A stretch of 64,000 nucleotides of DNA from Hirsutella rhossiliensis (GCF_020360975.1 NW_025408667.1:11594001-11658000), one strand, 5' to 3'. Counted from the stretch's first letter, positions 42,099-53,031 are shown. Translations and numbers: made by a program. Notes: generated by a model not told the origin, from the letters alone.

Positions 42099-43877
42099 AT
42101 GATTTGCCCCTGCTGGTTCCTCAGCACCGCCGTTATCATTGCGTCTTTGCAGTCACTAGGGAACGGGGCCATGGCTGGACAGGGACAGAAGCCACTCACC
42201 TTGGCGTCTATTGGCGAAAAAGACTTCAACGCGCGTTCTCCCTTCACTCAAGACTTCAATGTCGTTGCAAACGATATCTTGGAGCAGTGGAAGGTCCCCG
42301 GCATGTCTATTGCCATCGTCGACGGTCATGACGTCTTTGCCAAGGTAGGCCCTTGGCAAAGTGATTGCTCTACCTAAACTGACCAATGATGCCAGGGTTT
42401 TGGACTTGCAACTCTTCCGGATACGCCATCGACGCCAGAAACGCTCTTCTACGTTGGGTCAACGACCAAGGCTCAAACTGCTGCTCTGATGGCACAGCTA
42501 ATCGACTCTAAGGCTTATCCGGCCTTATCTCGGGGCTGGTCAACACCAATCTCGTCGATTCTTCGTGACGATTTTCTTCTGCAGGATGAATGGGCAACTA
42601 GTCATATTACTCTTGATGACGCTGCTAGCCACCGAACAGGCATGGCTGCCCACGATAACTCATGGCATCGCGAAATCAACGGCTCAAAGGCCTCTCTACA
42701 GGATATTGTCCGAGGCCTCCGTAACCTACCTTTAAGTGCAGAGCCTCGAACCACGTGGTACTACTGCAACTTGATGTACATCACGCTATCATATATTATT
42801 GAGGTTCTAACAAAACAGCGGCTTAAAGATGTGATGAAAGATTTTATCTGGGAGCCCCTTGGCATGGAATCAACCTATTTGAGCTTACAGGATGCAAAAG
42901 ACTCGTCTCTTCCTCTTGCAGTAAGCTATACTTGGTGTCAAAAGGACCAAAGCTATAAGGAGCTACCTTACTTGGATCCCGAGCATATGAGCGGTGCTGG
43001 TGGTATTATATCTAATGTTATTGATTATGCACAGTGGCTTAAATGCCTTATCCACCAGACAAAGCCGTTCTCCCAGGCCGTTCATAAGGATATTAGGACA
43101 CCTCGATTTATTGACAACGCCCGGCCTACCCTCGGAAGCGATGTGGACTTATATGGGCTTGCCTGGCAGCGCACTATAATTCACGGAAGAGTGGTGTATT
43201 GGCACTATGGATCTACTATAACCTTTGGAGCTCTTGTTTACTGGCTTCCGGATCTCAAGTTTGGGATCGTTGCGCTAGCAAATGGGGCCGAAACGTCGAA
43301 TCAAGCCGAACTTGTCCTAGTAAGAAGACTCCTTGATGATAAGCTACGAATCCCATTTCACGACCGGCTAGATGTGAATCAAATGTCTGTTCTCCGGCCT
43401 ATTATGTTGCTTATCACTAACATAAAAAATAGACTGAAAGAACATGCGAGGGATATGCAGTGTGATATTCAGAAGGCAGATGATATCCTCTTTCCGGAGA
43501 GACCAAAATACCCATATCCACCATCGGTCATCCTAAGCGAACTCACCGGCTTTTATTCCAACCTAGGATACGGGCGGTTCAACCTCGTCCAACAACAGCT
43601 CTCAGCCAATTCAGACCAGACCGTTCTGGTTGCTGACCGAACAGAGCTGTTATGGGCGCAGCAATGGCGCCTACGTCACGTATCTGGCAATTACTGGACC
43701 TTGTACAGCAAGATGCTGCTAGGTATCAACACAGTCACAAGATTTTATGCCGCAGAGTTCAAGATTGGCGTCAGTGGAAAGGTCACTGGTCTGGAGGTTT
43801 CTATGTACGACAGGTATGGAGGCGTCGATGAGGGCACGGTGCTGTTCCATAAAGTCGGGGGAAACACGGACGGTTGA
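42099..43877 (+). CDS. Secreted beta-lactamase-fold serine hydrolase, 575 aa
   Basis: Exon 1 is 42099-42344, the intron 42345-42395 (GTAGGC...CTAAACTGAC...GCCAG) and exon 2 42396-43877, giving 575 aa in one frame. The protein starts with a signal-peptide-like segment (MICPCWFLSTAVIIASL). It has the class C beta-lactamase/DD-peptidase catalytic layout: SxxK as STTK at about residue 104 (YVGSTTKAQTAALM), YxN as YCN at about 204 (TWYYCNLMY), and a third box HYGSTITFG at about 351. Fungal members include esterases and transesterases of secondary metabolism and uncharacterised hydrolases; they usually do not act on beta-lactams. The C-terminal third (about 430-575) forms a separate beta-rich domain. 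The gene is intact, with codon use like the ABC gene. Confidence 0.88.
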
Positions 43878-44292
43878 GGGAATGGAGCATCACATGATTT
43901 GCTATGAGGTGCAAACAACATGTAACGAAGAGTGCTTACCCGGTCGGAGACCATCCCAATTGTCAAAGGACTAGGCACCGGAGGAGCGTCTTGCACTGCT
44001 CAGCAGCACTTCTCAAGGCACACAAGCGGCCATCACAGGCAGTAAGGAGGTGCCCTCGGTGGAGAGTCAGAGTATGCAGAGCGAATGGCGTGATAAGAGC
44101 CGGCATCGATGCTATTGAGCCTCACATCAGTTGAAAATCCCCGTATCGGGACTGACCTTGCATGCAAGCCCCATACTGCTAGCGCTTACCTCTATTCGCA
44201 CCCCTCCCCTCGCATCCTCAGCCGTCTTCGCCACCGATTAAGGACTGGGTGCGGAGGAATGGGGGAGTTGCCGTTGGTCACTTTGCCAACTA
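43878..44292. other. Intergenic between hydrolase and pogo element B
   Basis: No gene is recognised. The last 12 bp before the pogo end (TTTGCCAACTA) imperfectly mirror the sequence after the right end, so the terminal repeats may extend slightly beyond the TA. Confidence 0.4.
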
Positions 44293-47112
44293 CCCGTTGG
44301 CTAGTGCCTTCGTATGCCAACTTGGGGCCCCTTCCCCTAAGTTGGCTAAAAAAGTCGTGGACATGCAGAAAACCCGTGGACAGCCGCGCACGGGCCCACT
44401 ATCGTAAGCACCGCGTTTTTAGTGCATCTTCCCACCAAAACTCGCGACCGCATGATACTCATGACGTATTTCTACGTCGCCAACACGCAATGTATTCCCA
44501 AATCGCTATTGCAAGGGCTGTAAAGCTTGTTCTTGAGTCTCGCGAGAGCTTCGAAACAGGGAGCCGCCGCCAAACGCGCAAATCCGGGCAAGGGGCGGTC
44601 CAGAAGCCCGTATCAGTACGTCAGGCGGCAGCGATCTTTGGCGTGGCCAAGTCCACGGTCCAGAAAGGCATTGCACGGCGGCACGGAGACATTGGCCGCA
44701 TTGGCCGGCCAAGACTGCTCTCTGACGACGAAGATGACGCTATCGCCGCCTATGTGATTTGGCTACAGCAAAGTGGCTTCCCAGCGAGTAAGGCGCATGT
44801 CGAGTCCGCCGCTTTATCGCTCCTTCAACGCCGCAACCCTGACGCCAAGCCGCCCTCTAGAGCGTGGTATTCTCAATGGCTTCAAGACCACCCAGAGCTC
44901 CGCGTCACATATATCAAGGCGGTTGAGAAGTCTAGGAAGACGTTTGAAGCTGGCGATATCTCCAATGTTAAGAGGTTCTTCGAGAAGCTTACTGATATCA
45001 TCACAACACACGGTATTAGTCCCTCAGAGATTTGGAACGAAGACGAATGCGGTATCCGTATTGGCAGCCTCCGGGAACGAGTTCACGTTATAGTCGTACG
45101 TACGACGCGTCATCAACGGCCTCAAATCTCCGATCCAGGGAATCGCGAGTCTTGCACGCTTGTTGCCGCTGCCAACGCCGTTGGGGATACGATTCCCCCT
45201 TGGCTAGTCTTTCACACGTTCCCCTGCGAGTCTTGGGGCCAAATTGATGCTCCTGGCGATGTACGTTTTGCACGGTCAGACACAGGCTTCAGCAATAGCG
45301 AGATAACGCTCGATTGGATCCATCAATTCAATGTGTGGTCTTGGAAGCACTCAGCCCGCGCACAACGTACAGGGAAGACCCTTTCTGAGTGGTTTGGCGT
45401 TGACGAGTGGAGCAGAGAGCTAGAATACCCATTCCAAGAGGTCAACCCGCGGGTAATACCAGAGGACGAGCGAATCCACCGGCTTCTTATTATCGACGGC
45501 TTCACGGGCCATACAGGCATCGATTTTATACAATATTGTATCAAATTCGATATCGTGCTAGCTATCTTCCCGCCACATTCAACGCATATCCTCCAGCCGC
45601 TTGACGTAGGCGTTTTTCAGCCTCTTAAGCACGCACAACAAAAGGCTATTCGTAACTTCATTGACAAAGGCGACCTTAACTTCACAAGGCTCGACTTCCT
45701 CGAATCTTTCTGGGAGACATTCTCCGAAGGCTTCTCTCGCGGCTATGTTATGTCAGGGTTTGAGAAAACAGGCATCTTCCCACCAACGCACGAACCTGCC
45801 GTTAAGCGTATCGTCGAGGAACAACTCAAGCTTCGTCAAGCCGTCAACCCAGCCTATGCCTCTCTTCTCCCAAAGGAAACGCGATTCGAGCAGGCTGTAG
45901 ACACGGTACGGCATATTAAACATCGCTATAACGACCTCCTCAGTTCTCCAACGCGCAACGGGCTTTCTAATGTCACTCGGACGGTGACAGAGGCATCTCT
46001 GCTAGCTTTAAACCTCGCCAAACAGTATCAAGACCGCCTACAACGTATCGAGAAGATGAGCAACCGACTCAAGCGAGGCAAGACCGTCAAGGCTTCTGAG
46101 GGCACATTCTACACCAGCGTGAGCCTTGAAGATATTCGCAAGGCTGCCGAGCGCACGCAACAGCTTGAAGCAGAGAAATCTCAACGCCAACAGCTTCTCT
46201 CTATCCGTGATATGATTCGTAAGGAAAAGAAGCAGCTGCTTGATGAATACCGCAAAAACAAGCGGCAGGTAATCAACGGCAAGGAGAAGACGCTTAATAT
46301 TAAACAGTGGCTCGACTTCAAAGGGAAGAGTGAAGAATTCCTTGCCCTTGAGAGTGGCGAAGAGACCTATAGGCGACTCCTTAAGCGGCCTGACCCGTTT
46401 TTCATTGATACAACCCGCCGGGAGATTGGCGAGGCCGAACGAGAGGCTGCCAATAAAGCTTGTGCCTCTGCGAGACCACTGCGGACCATGCAGTGGCCTC
46501 ATCTCCAGAGAGAGCGCTCTGTTGAGATTATCACGTCGCGAAATACCGATCATCACGAGCCTCATAACGGCCCTGACGGCACTACGATCAATCCTTTACT
46601 CAATATAGATTTGATGAAGGAAATCGATGAGGAAATAGACCGTGCTTTAAGTTCATCGCCGCCGTCATCGCCGCCAGCAAGTCCAACACCACGAATTCCT
46701 GCCTAGAAGAGACTTGAGGGCATTATCTCTGACTGCCGGGCTGCTCAGCAATCGAATTCGGCTCAAGAAGATATATAAAGTAGCTATATTCCGAAGGGGT
46801 AAGGATAGGGAGGCAGAAACGGTGTATACGTCGGGACATTTAATTCAACATTTTTAGTGCAGCCTCAACGCCGCGCACACCGCACCACGCACTCAAATTT
46901 ACATTTTCAATGGCTTCCAGTAATAAATAAAATCATGCGCTCATTTTATATGTCTTAAAAATGTGATGCGACATGCGTGGAATGGTGTAGGTCATTTTCA
47001 CATACAAACGTCACCAAAAGGCTGTCCACGGGTTTTCTGCATGTCCACGACTTTTTTAGCCAACTTAGGGGAAGGGGCCCCAAGTTGGCATACGAAGGCA
47101 CTAGCCAACGGG
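44293..47112 (+). mobile_element. Apparently intact pogo-type transposon, 2820 bp
   Basis: The 93-bp inverted repeats (44293-44385 and 47020-47112, starting CCCGTTGGCTAGTGCC) appear identical. They are flanked by TA at 44291-44292 and 47113-47114. A single uninterrupted transposase gene fills the interior. Intact repeats and gene make this the best candidate for a currently active element in the window. Confidence 0.93.
44490..46706 (+). CDS. pogo-type DDE transposase, 738 aa, intact
   Basis: I choose ATG 44490 (MYSQIAIARAVKLVLES), the first Met after the left repeat that begins family-like sequence; the open frame extends further upstream, into and beyond the repeat. A psq-type HTH (VRQAAAIFGVAKSTVQKGI) is followed by a CENP-B-type HTH (AWYSQWLQDHPELRV). 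The catalytic triad is Asp185 (IWNEDECGIRIG), Asp336 (LLIIDGFTGHTG) and Asp372 (LQPLDVGVFQPLKH), with 35 residues between the last two. KTGIFPP at about 428 is the family's conserved motif after the catalytic core. A long charged coiled-coil region (about 510-600) and a Ser/Pro-rich tail end the protein. It is longer than classic Fot1 (about 540 aa). No frameshift or stop is present. Confidence 0.92.
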   Translation: MYSQIAIARAVKLVLESRESFETGSRRQTRKSGQGAVQKPVSVRQAAAIFGVAKSTVQKGIARRHGDIGRIGRPRLLSDDEDDAIAAYVIWLQQSGFPASKAHVESAALSLLQRRNPDAKPPSRAWYSQWLQDHPELRVTYIKAVEKSRKTFEAGDISNVKRFFEKLTDIITTHGISPSEIWNEDECGIRIGSLRERVHVIVVRTTRHQRPQISDPGNRESCTLVAAANAVGDTIPPWLVFHTFPCESWGQIDAPGDVRFARSDTGFSNSEITLDWIHQFNVWSWKHSARAQRTGKTLSEWFGVDEWSRELEYPFQEVNPRVIPEDERIHRLLIIDGFTGHTGIDFIQYCIKFDIVLAIFPPHSTHILQPLDVGVFQPLKHAQQKAIRNFIDKGDLNFTRLDFLESFWETFSEGFSRGYVMSGFEKTGIFPPTHEPAVKRIVEEQLKLRQAVNPAYASLLPKETRFEQAVDTVRHIKHRYNDLLSSPTRNGLSNVTRTVTEASLLALNLAKQYQDRLQRIEKMSNRLKRGKTVKASEGTFYTSVSLEDIRKAAERTQQLEAEKSQRQQLLSIRDMIRKEKKQLLDEYRKNKRQVINGKEKTLNIKQWLDFKGKSEEFLALESGEETYRRLLKRPDPFFIDTTRREIGEAEREAANKACASARPLRTMQWPHLQRERSVEIITSRNTDHHEPHNGPDGTTINPLLNIDLMKEIDEEIDRALSSSPPSSPPASPTPRIPA

Positions 47113-47114
47113 TA

Positions 47115-48203
47115 GTTAGCAAAAGACATGAGCATAGGAGGTGGCGTTATGGTATGGAGCATCTCTGTCGGTAGTGGTGCAGACATACTTTGCCAGTCAG
47201 ACAGGCGTTGCTCTCGTTCTCGTCCGTGGTTCGGGCCTGTGTTCAACGTCGCATCCGGAGTCAGGGATTCTACGATAACGTCCATGCGCTGTTCCACGGA
47301 CGCTGGAGACCTTTTGGCACCCCACATCAACCCGAAGCACCTGATATTCAACTCACATTTGATTGTGCGTTTTTGGCCCAATCCGCTTGCATCTGTTCCC
47401 CGAGTCCACAGGATTATTTTTGACCTGTGTGTCGCGACAGAGGAACTTTCAATACCAACTAATGACTGGCCCGTCCGGTCGTGAACCAGCCCCTTGTGTC
47501 TCTGCGAACATGCATACATGTTCTTAGGCGCTGGGCCCGATCACAATAGAATCCTTCGTCGATGGAGCATGAGCTCCTTCTAGGCGACCATTATTAAAGA
47601 CGTCGGTCTCAGGAATATCCCAACAATATGGGTTATCTCCGACTCTTTGCTTTTGCGGGGAGCAATGCAACCCCTACAATAACATGGTCAGCGGAACAAA
47701 AGGCCCGACTGCAATTACCCCCTTACCAAGGCATGGCCTCCTAAACTAAGGGGTGCACAGGCGACGCGAGCCAAGTAGATTGACCCACAAATGCACCCAA
47801 ATAAAGGGCCTGACCAGGTATCTAGACGGGTATAAATAATAAAGGGAACCCGTCGAAGCCAGAAAACCACTGCGCCATGCAAAATAGGGGCACCCCCATT
47901 AGGGGGCTACTTTATTGGCTATTATAGGTCCATTCTCCGTCTGACGGAACTTTATGTCCCAGTAGCTAGGCCGTGACGTGCATCACTATTCGCACCTCTT
48001 TTATGTCTCTTTTGCGACTTCTGGGCGCCCAATCATGCCGCTGAGATCCACATATGTGCGTTACCAGGGGTAGAGTGGATCGGTAAGCTGAGTTCCAATG
48101 TTGCTAGTTATTCGATGAAATATCACGCCGCAATGGAGATGCTCCTCTCTAATTCGGCCGGCCCCGGCGTATAAGACGCAGTAAGGAACTCATACAGTCA
48201 AAC
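47115..48203. other. Intergenic; contains diverged inverted repeat copy
   Basis: A 173-codon minus-strand ORF (47519-46998) overlaps the pogo repeat and ends inside it; no domain is seen and I do not call it. The region 47640-48010 is the inverted partner of 15110-15390. A TATA-like TATAAATAATAA lies near 47830. Confidence 0.45.
47640..48010 (-). repeat. Diverged repeat, inverted partner of 15110-15390
   Basis: Read as the reverse complement it shows ATAAAAGAGGTGCGAATAGT, GATGCACGTCAC, GGGGGTAATTGCAGTCGGGC and GCATTGCTCCCC, matching the other copy in order. It carries about 100 bp not obvious in the other copy. Confidence 0.5.
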
Positions 48204-49226
48204 TTGAAGAAGCCCAAGTCGTTGCCAAACCCCTTGTTCGTGAACTTTGACGCGACCGTTCTTTCAAAGCACAAGCTAGAAATGCTTCAAACCTCAACCC
48301 CTATGGAAGCCTGCGGAGAGACCAGCAGCAAAGAAACCCCATCCCTCGCAAAAGTTGCCCAGCTGCTCCATGTCGCCCCTGAGGAAATCAATGACATCTA
48401 CAAGTGCACACCTTTGCAGGAGGCGCTGGTATCTCTGACCACCAAGGGATCCGAAGCCTACGTGAAGCGTGTGGTGCTCTCCTTGAATGTCAGATCGGAC
48501 CTAGCAAGGCTCCGCTCGGCAGTCGACGATGTCGTCAAGGCTACTCCGCTTCTGCGCACGCGAATTGTCCACTTGGATGAACTCGGGTTTATGCAAGTTG
48601 TCCTCGCGAAGAAGGTGGAATGGTCTGAAGCAACCTCTGTCGACGATTGTTTGAAAGAGACCAAACTGAACGCATGGGGAATCGGCGACCCTTTGGTGCG
48701 CTATACGCTAGTCAAAGACGATCAAAGCAATGCCCGCTATTTTGTTTGGACGATTCATCACGCGTTGTATGACGGCTGGTCGTTTCCTCTCATGGTTAAC
48801 CAAGTTTGTCAGCGCTATGACGGATTTGACGTCGAGCCAGCTCCCGAGTACAAACACTTCGTTCAACACATAGCTCAGAAAAACCAAAATGAGGCCAAGG
48901 AATACTGGAAATCTGTTCTATCAGGGACTCAGTCCACGACGTTTCCCGCACTTCCAGATATCTCATACGCACCGGCGGCTGATACAACAGTGGAGTATTG
49001 TTGTCCTCCAGTGCCCAGAGTCAAAGGCATCACGAGGACAGCACTTTTGCGCGGCGCATGGGCTCTCATTATGAATCGATTCCATGACTCGGAAGATGCA
49101 GTTTTCGGCACCATCGTTTCGGGCCGGCGGGAGACTTTCGTAGGCATCCAAAGCTTGATGGGTCCCACGGTTGCAACCATTCCTGTCCGCGTCAGGGTCG
49201 ACGGCGGCGAGAGAGTTGACAATTAA
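48204..49226 (+). pseudogene. NRPS condensation-domain fragment
   Basis: Condensation domains form the peptide bond in nonribosomal peptide synthetases. The frame starts at 48204. From about residue 45 it shows the C-domain start LLHVAPEEINDIYKCTPLQE, then VVKATPLLRTRI and the catalytic motif IHHALYDGWS (HHxxxDG, His at about residue 185). Later come TALLRGAWALIMNRF and VFGTIVSGRRE, and it stops at 49226 just after SLMGPTVATIPVRVRVDG. That is roughly two thirds of a C domain; the remainder and all adenylation and carrier domains are missing. A short upstream segment could be linker. The fragment abuts a cyclin fragment, so the fusion point marks a rearrangement. It is unlikely to be functional alone. 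Confidence 0.85.
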
Positions 49227-49944
49227 GGCAAAGCTAATGCGAATGACCCATCAATCTGCCTTCCACCGCATATTTCTCGCGTCACTCATGCTGTCTATCA
49301 AGATCCTGGAGGATGGTCCACCAATGAACCGGCACTGGACCAAGAGCACGTTGGTACAGTTCAGCCTCGATGATGTCAATTTGATGGAGAGAGAACTTCT
49401 CTTTGTTCTCGATTTGAACCTTATGATCAGCGAGCACGAGTTGTGGGCAGAGCTGCAGCCGTTTCTTGTCTCTGATCGAAACGAAATCTCCTCAACACAA
49501 GAGACAAAGGCGACAAGGAAGTCCGGAAAACAGAGGGTGACCCAAAACCAGGATTTTAGTGTCGCTACCATGTCGCTGCTCAGCAGCGTCCTCCAGGTCT
49601 CAACCGAGCGGCCCGGTCCCTGCCTGCACGTATACCAATGTGTATGCCAATGCGCCTTGCAGTCTGCGATTAGCTGGATGGATACCACTGGCCCTGAGAT
49701 AGCAGCCAAAGGTAAAAAGACACGCAGAAGGCGCGATAGAGGCGGGCGAATCCATGGCAAAGACTGTCCTGTGCCACGCCAACGGATCCCGCCACAGAGG
49801 CGTGGTTTGCTTAGTCCAGCTCGGATAACCGACGGACGGGATACGTCTGAGTGGCGGAATGTGTACGCTCAGAGGTCGTGGAGCTTGACGTGTCAAGTTT
49901 ATAGAGCCTCGTATGCCGCCGTGGAGCGGGGACATCGCAGATAA
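49210..49944 (+). pseudogene. Pcl/Pho80-like cyclin fragment, 5' end missing
   Basis: The frame that takes over at about 49210 reads FHRIFLASLMLSIKILEDG, then NRHWTKSTLVQFSLDDVNLM and ERELLFVLDLNLMISEHELW, the cyclin box typical of Pcl/Pho80-type cyclins that bind Pho85-like kinases. The first cyclin helices and any start codon are absent; upstream sequence in this frame is the antiframe of the NRPS fragment. The C-terminal part is basic and low-complexity up to the stop at 49944. It is probably a non-functional piece joined here by recombination. Confidence 0.7.
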
Positions 49945-52683
49945 TGTCGAAGAGTTAGGGGGCTGCGTCACGGCGGCGATTTGATATCCTGCATCTATGA
50001 AATAAAAGCACAAACGCTAGCTAGTCGAAACCTGCAATACTTACCTCCTTCTCTCAAGTGCCATGCCACTGTGGGTTTGTAACGTCCTCGACAGCTGCCT
50101 CCGGATCTTCGTGCCCCTTTCACTCCCCCCGAAGGTGCTAGACTGAACTAACAATCCCCGTCACAGAGGACCGATGAGAGTCACTATAGATAGATTGAAG
50201 GCCTTGAGCGTGACATAGTACGCCTTGAGTCCTGCCTACATTGTGTACATGGTGCGGACTGCTACGTCTGAGTCTCCCTGAATCAGGAATCACCTTAACA
50301 CTACCGCTCTATTTAGCCTGCGGGCGTCAATGTTAGTGACTGCTGCTGGCGTGGATAGACGTAACGAACCTTGGGCCTGACGCATCTCCGTAGAGAGGAT
50401 GGAGGGCAGCAAGGGCGTTTGCGCGGGCCCGAAGTTGGCCCTGCGTATCTCGCTCGAGGCGTAGTGAAGGCCCTGCCCGGCCCTGAGGAAAACTGGCGGA
50501 AACCGCAGGGTTCGCGTGAGATCTATGAGCGATAAAACGAGAGCCCTGGGATCCCGCGCGGGTAGACCGGGGACAGTTTGACGGCGGCCGTGGAGGAATC
50601 GCACTGACTTGCTGGAGATAGAACATGGCGGACGTGGGCCAGGCAGAAACGGTCAGCGAGAGTTAAGCAGCAAAGGCAGACAGAACGTGAAATAGCGCAT
50701 CTCCCTTTCTCCCTGCTCTGTCGTCTTTTATACAGTTGCCATCGTCCCGACGGTACGGTTCAGAAGGATGATGACCTTCACTTGATAGCGAGCCATGCAG
50801 ACGCTCCTGTTCACACCCCCCTGCCACAGTACCCCCACTGTGAGAGTCGACTGTCTCGATGACAAACCACGAGAGACTCGGAGGTCGTGTGCCGCTACGA
50901 TTCTCGGTGGGTGACACTGAGGAAGTGTGCGGACGTGTGTCAGCTTGCTTGCAGCTGCGGAATACGTGCCGTTTACATAGCTTGAGTTTCCGCTCCAGCA
51001 AGCTCTGGCTTGCTTTGCGTTTGCAATAGCTACAAGTAGGGCCAAGGCGAGAGACAATGGGACGGACGGAGCATGCTGACCGGGCCGCAACCCTGCCACG
51101 CTCCGGGGTAGCTCATTGACCTCAGCAGTCTGATCGAGACCCGCTGCCTGCAGGCCCCACCGTTCGCGCAAACCAAACCAACCATATCCGGGATAGGACC
51201 GGAGAAGTTTTATGAGCGTTCTATTTCTAGCTCCTCTGTTCGATTCATGACTTGCCGTGACGGCCGGGCCGCGAGCAAGCGCGCGTCGAGCGAACGTCCA
51301 CATGCCCCATACCTCCGCACCGGCAACGCGCGGAGCCGATCTCGCCAATCGGCCTTAAGAGGAGCACGTATAACCGGCCGTTTGATTACCAGCCGAGTCG
51401 CGCCTGACAGAGCTCGGGAAGGGCGCGCGCTTTCCGTGCCGCGCGCCGACGCATGCTGACGGACGAGCAGCAATCTGACGCCGCCTTGTCGGACGCCAGA
51501 GCCGTGAGCGAACAGCGCAGACCATGAGCGACTCCTCTCCTGGACTTGCCCCTTCTGCTCGCTTGCATCTCGGCAGGGGGCTGTATAGCGATCGTGATTC
51601 CATGGCAGCCCATGGTGCCGTGCCGCCCGGTCCAGAGTCGACGGGCGTCGCCAAAATCGACACCGGCCCCGCCTTCCGTCTTCCATAGCAGGACAGGAAC
51701 AAACGGCCCCGGCTTGACCGTCCCATCACAAGCCGTTGCAGCCTTCACCGTCAGCGACCTTGGCCAGATGCTTACGGGCGCCCAATGGAGCCTGCCGGTT
51801 GCTTGGCCGGAGATTGCCTCATTGGACGCCTGCAGGGGTCCTGGAGCGACTGACCATGCACCATGCCGGCTGCAGGACCACGGCGCCATCATACGATGTG
51901 TGCCTCGGAGAACGACGGGCGCCGCGGAGGCGCGCTCGAAGACGGGCACGTAAGCGACGTCGACACCGCGAAAGCAAGGGTCAGGACCCCCGCATCCAAG
52001 GCTCTTCACTTAGTGCTGAGCGCCGACGAAGGCCGATAAAATTCTGCGCACTGCACCAACACAGTTATTGGATACCGACACGCTGGAACGCCAAAATGGC
52101 CAAGTGGGATGGACAGTTTGGCGCCCTCCGTCTGGGCGCCACTGCGCACCGCCCCTTGTGACAATAGCCTGCCATTTGTGACACACCACTCGTCGCTGTC
52201 CATCAGCCTTCGAACTGACGCAGCATATAACCATTGATGGAGAAGAAGACATGTAGTTGGAATAAGCTCGCCCAGCGCTGCAGACCACGGTCGCGTGGCG
52301 GATCTGCCGAACTAGCTTGGATCTGTACGATCATGCGGGACCGGACCGTGGCGTGGCCGTGACCGACCTGGCGCGGCGCGGCGCCTCCATGGCGGGTGGT
52401 GTGACGCATCGGTCCAGTCGAGCCATCCCATCCCCTCTACTAGAGCCAGTGTTCGTTGCATCTGTTTGGCAGGCGCGCATATGAGGTGGATCAGCTGCTG
52501 GCGCCGCGCCAGCCCCCTGTCTGGGGGATGGCGATGCCATTGCCTGGGAAGTGGAACAGGGCGCTCGATCTGGCCACTGTGGGCCGGCACGGACATTCTG
52601 TCCCAGAACTCTGCCCCCCCTCCCCCTCTACGCTATTGCAAGCTGCAGCCAAAAACGGACGGTGGGGGGAAGGGGCGCCGGGG
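49945..52683. other. 2.7-kb GC-rich stretch, no recognised gene
   Basis: Long overlapping ORFs occur on both strands (for example minus 51348-50728, minus 52009-51386, plus 51546-51953), but all have Arg/Pro/Gly/Ala-rich composition expected from GC-rich non-coding DNA and no domains. No terminal repeats or RNA genes were noticed. Confidence 0.5.
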
Positions 52684-52696
52684 CAAGCCGGTGATG

Positions 52697-53018
52697 ATGA
52701 TGATGATGATGTTTTATTCCGCCCGGAGAGATCATTCTCTATAGGGCTCCGACGCTTGTACTATGAATCATTTCCATACGCTGTCGCATGACACCCAAAG
52801 CCTCACAGATTGCCGCATACAATTCTATCTTGCCACTGTTCCTTATGACATTTCTCCATTGATACCTTTGCCGGTCGTTCTTATACTTAACGCTGCCCCC
52901 TGTTGACGAGCGGGAAGCCCGGGTGTGCCTGGTTGGTCCAGGGTGCCTCCAGCCGGCTTCGAACCGGCCCCTCTGCAATGCAAAGGCTCCAGACGTGTCA
53001 CCATTACGCCATGGAGGC
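52697..53018 (-). mobile_element. Full-length tRNA-derived SINE with LINE-like 3' tail
   Basis: Read on the minus strand from 53018, the head is a tRNA-like sequence of about 75 nt. Its acceptor strands GCCTCCA and TGGAGGC pair perfectly, with an A box TGGCGTAATGG (53011-53001), a B box GGTTCGAAGCC (52965-52955) and a perfect 5-bp T stem. A body of about 200 bp follows, then CTAT-AGAGA-ATGA-TCTCT-CCGGGCGGAATAAAA and a (CAT)n tail. A 13-bp target duplication CAAGCCGGTGATG flanks it (52684-52696 and 53019-53031), starting exactly at tRNA position 1. The D and anticodon stems are imperfect, so it is not a working tRNA gene. RNA polymerase III would transcribe it. Confidence 0.92.
52944..53018 (-). 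ncRNA. tRNA-like SINE head with internal Pol III promoter
   Basis: The acceptor stem (7 bp) and T arm (5-bp stem, TTCGAAG loop) are intact. One mismatch lies in the D stem, and the anticodon arm cannot be folded into a normal 5-bp stem with a 7-nt loop, so the source tRNA is uncertain (a TTTGCAT stretch recalls alanine-TGC loops). Confidence 0.75.
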
Positions 53019-53031
53019 CAAGCCGGTGATG

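Noticed and set aside
46998..47519. 173-codon minus-strand ORF next to pogo element B, possibly a gene disrupted by it
   Set aside because: The pre-insertion sequence would give a stop at the TA site, the ORF runs into the inverted repeat, and no family is recognised.
47855..47885. Second tRNA/SINE head on the minus strand (A-box-like TGGCGCAGTGG)
   Set aside because: No B box at the right distance and no acceptor or T-stem pairing; probably chance inside the diverged repeat.
50290..52009. Long ORFs on both strands of the GC-rich stretch
   Set aside because: They overlap each other in several frames and are Arg/Gly/Ala/Pro-rich without domains, as expected by chance at high GC.
52944..53018. 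A functional tRNA gene
   Set aside because: The acceptor and T arms pair well, but the D stem has a mismatch, the anticodon arm does not fold, and the sequence continues into a SINE body with a target duplication.
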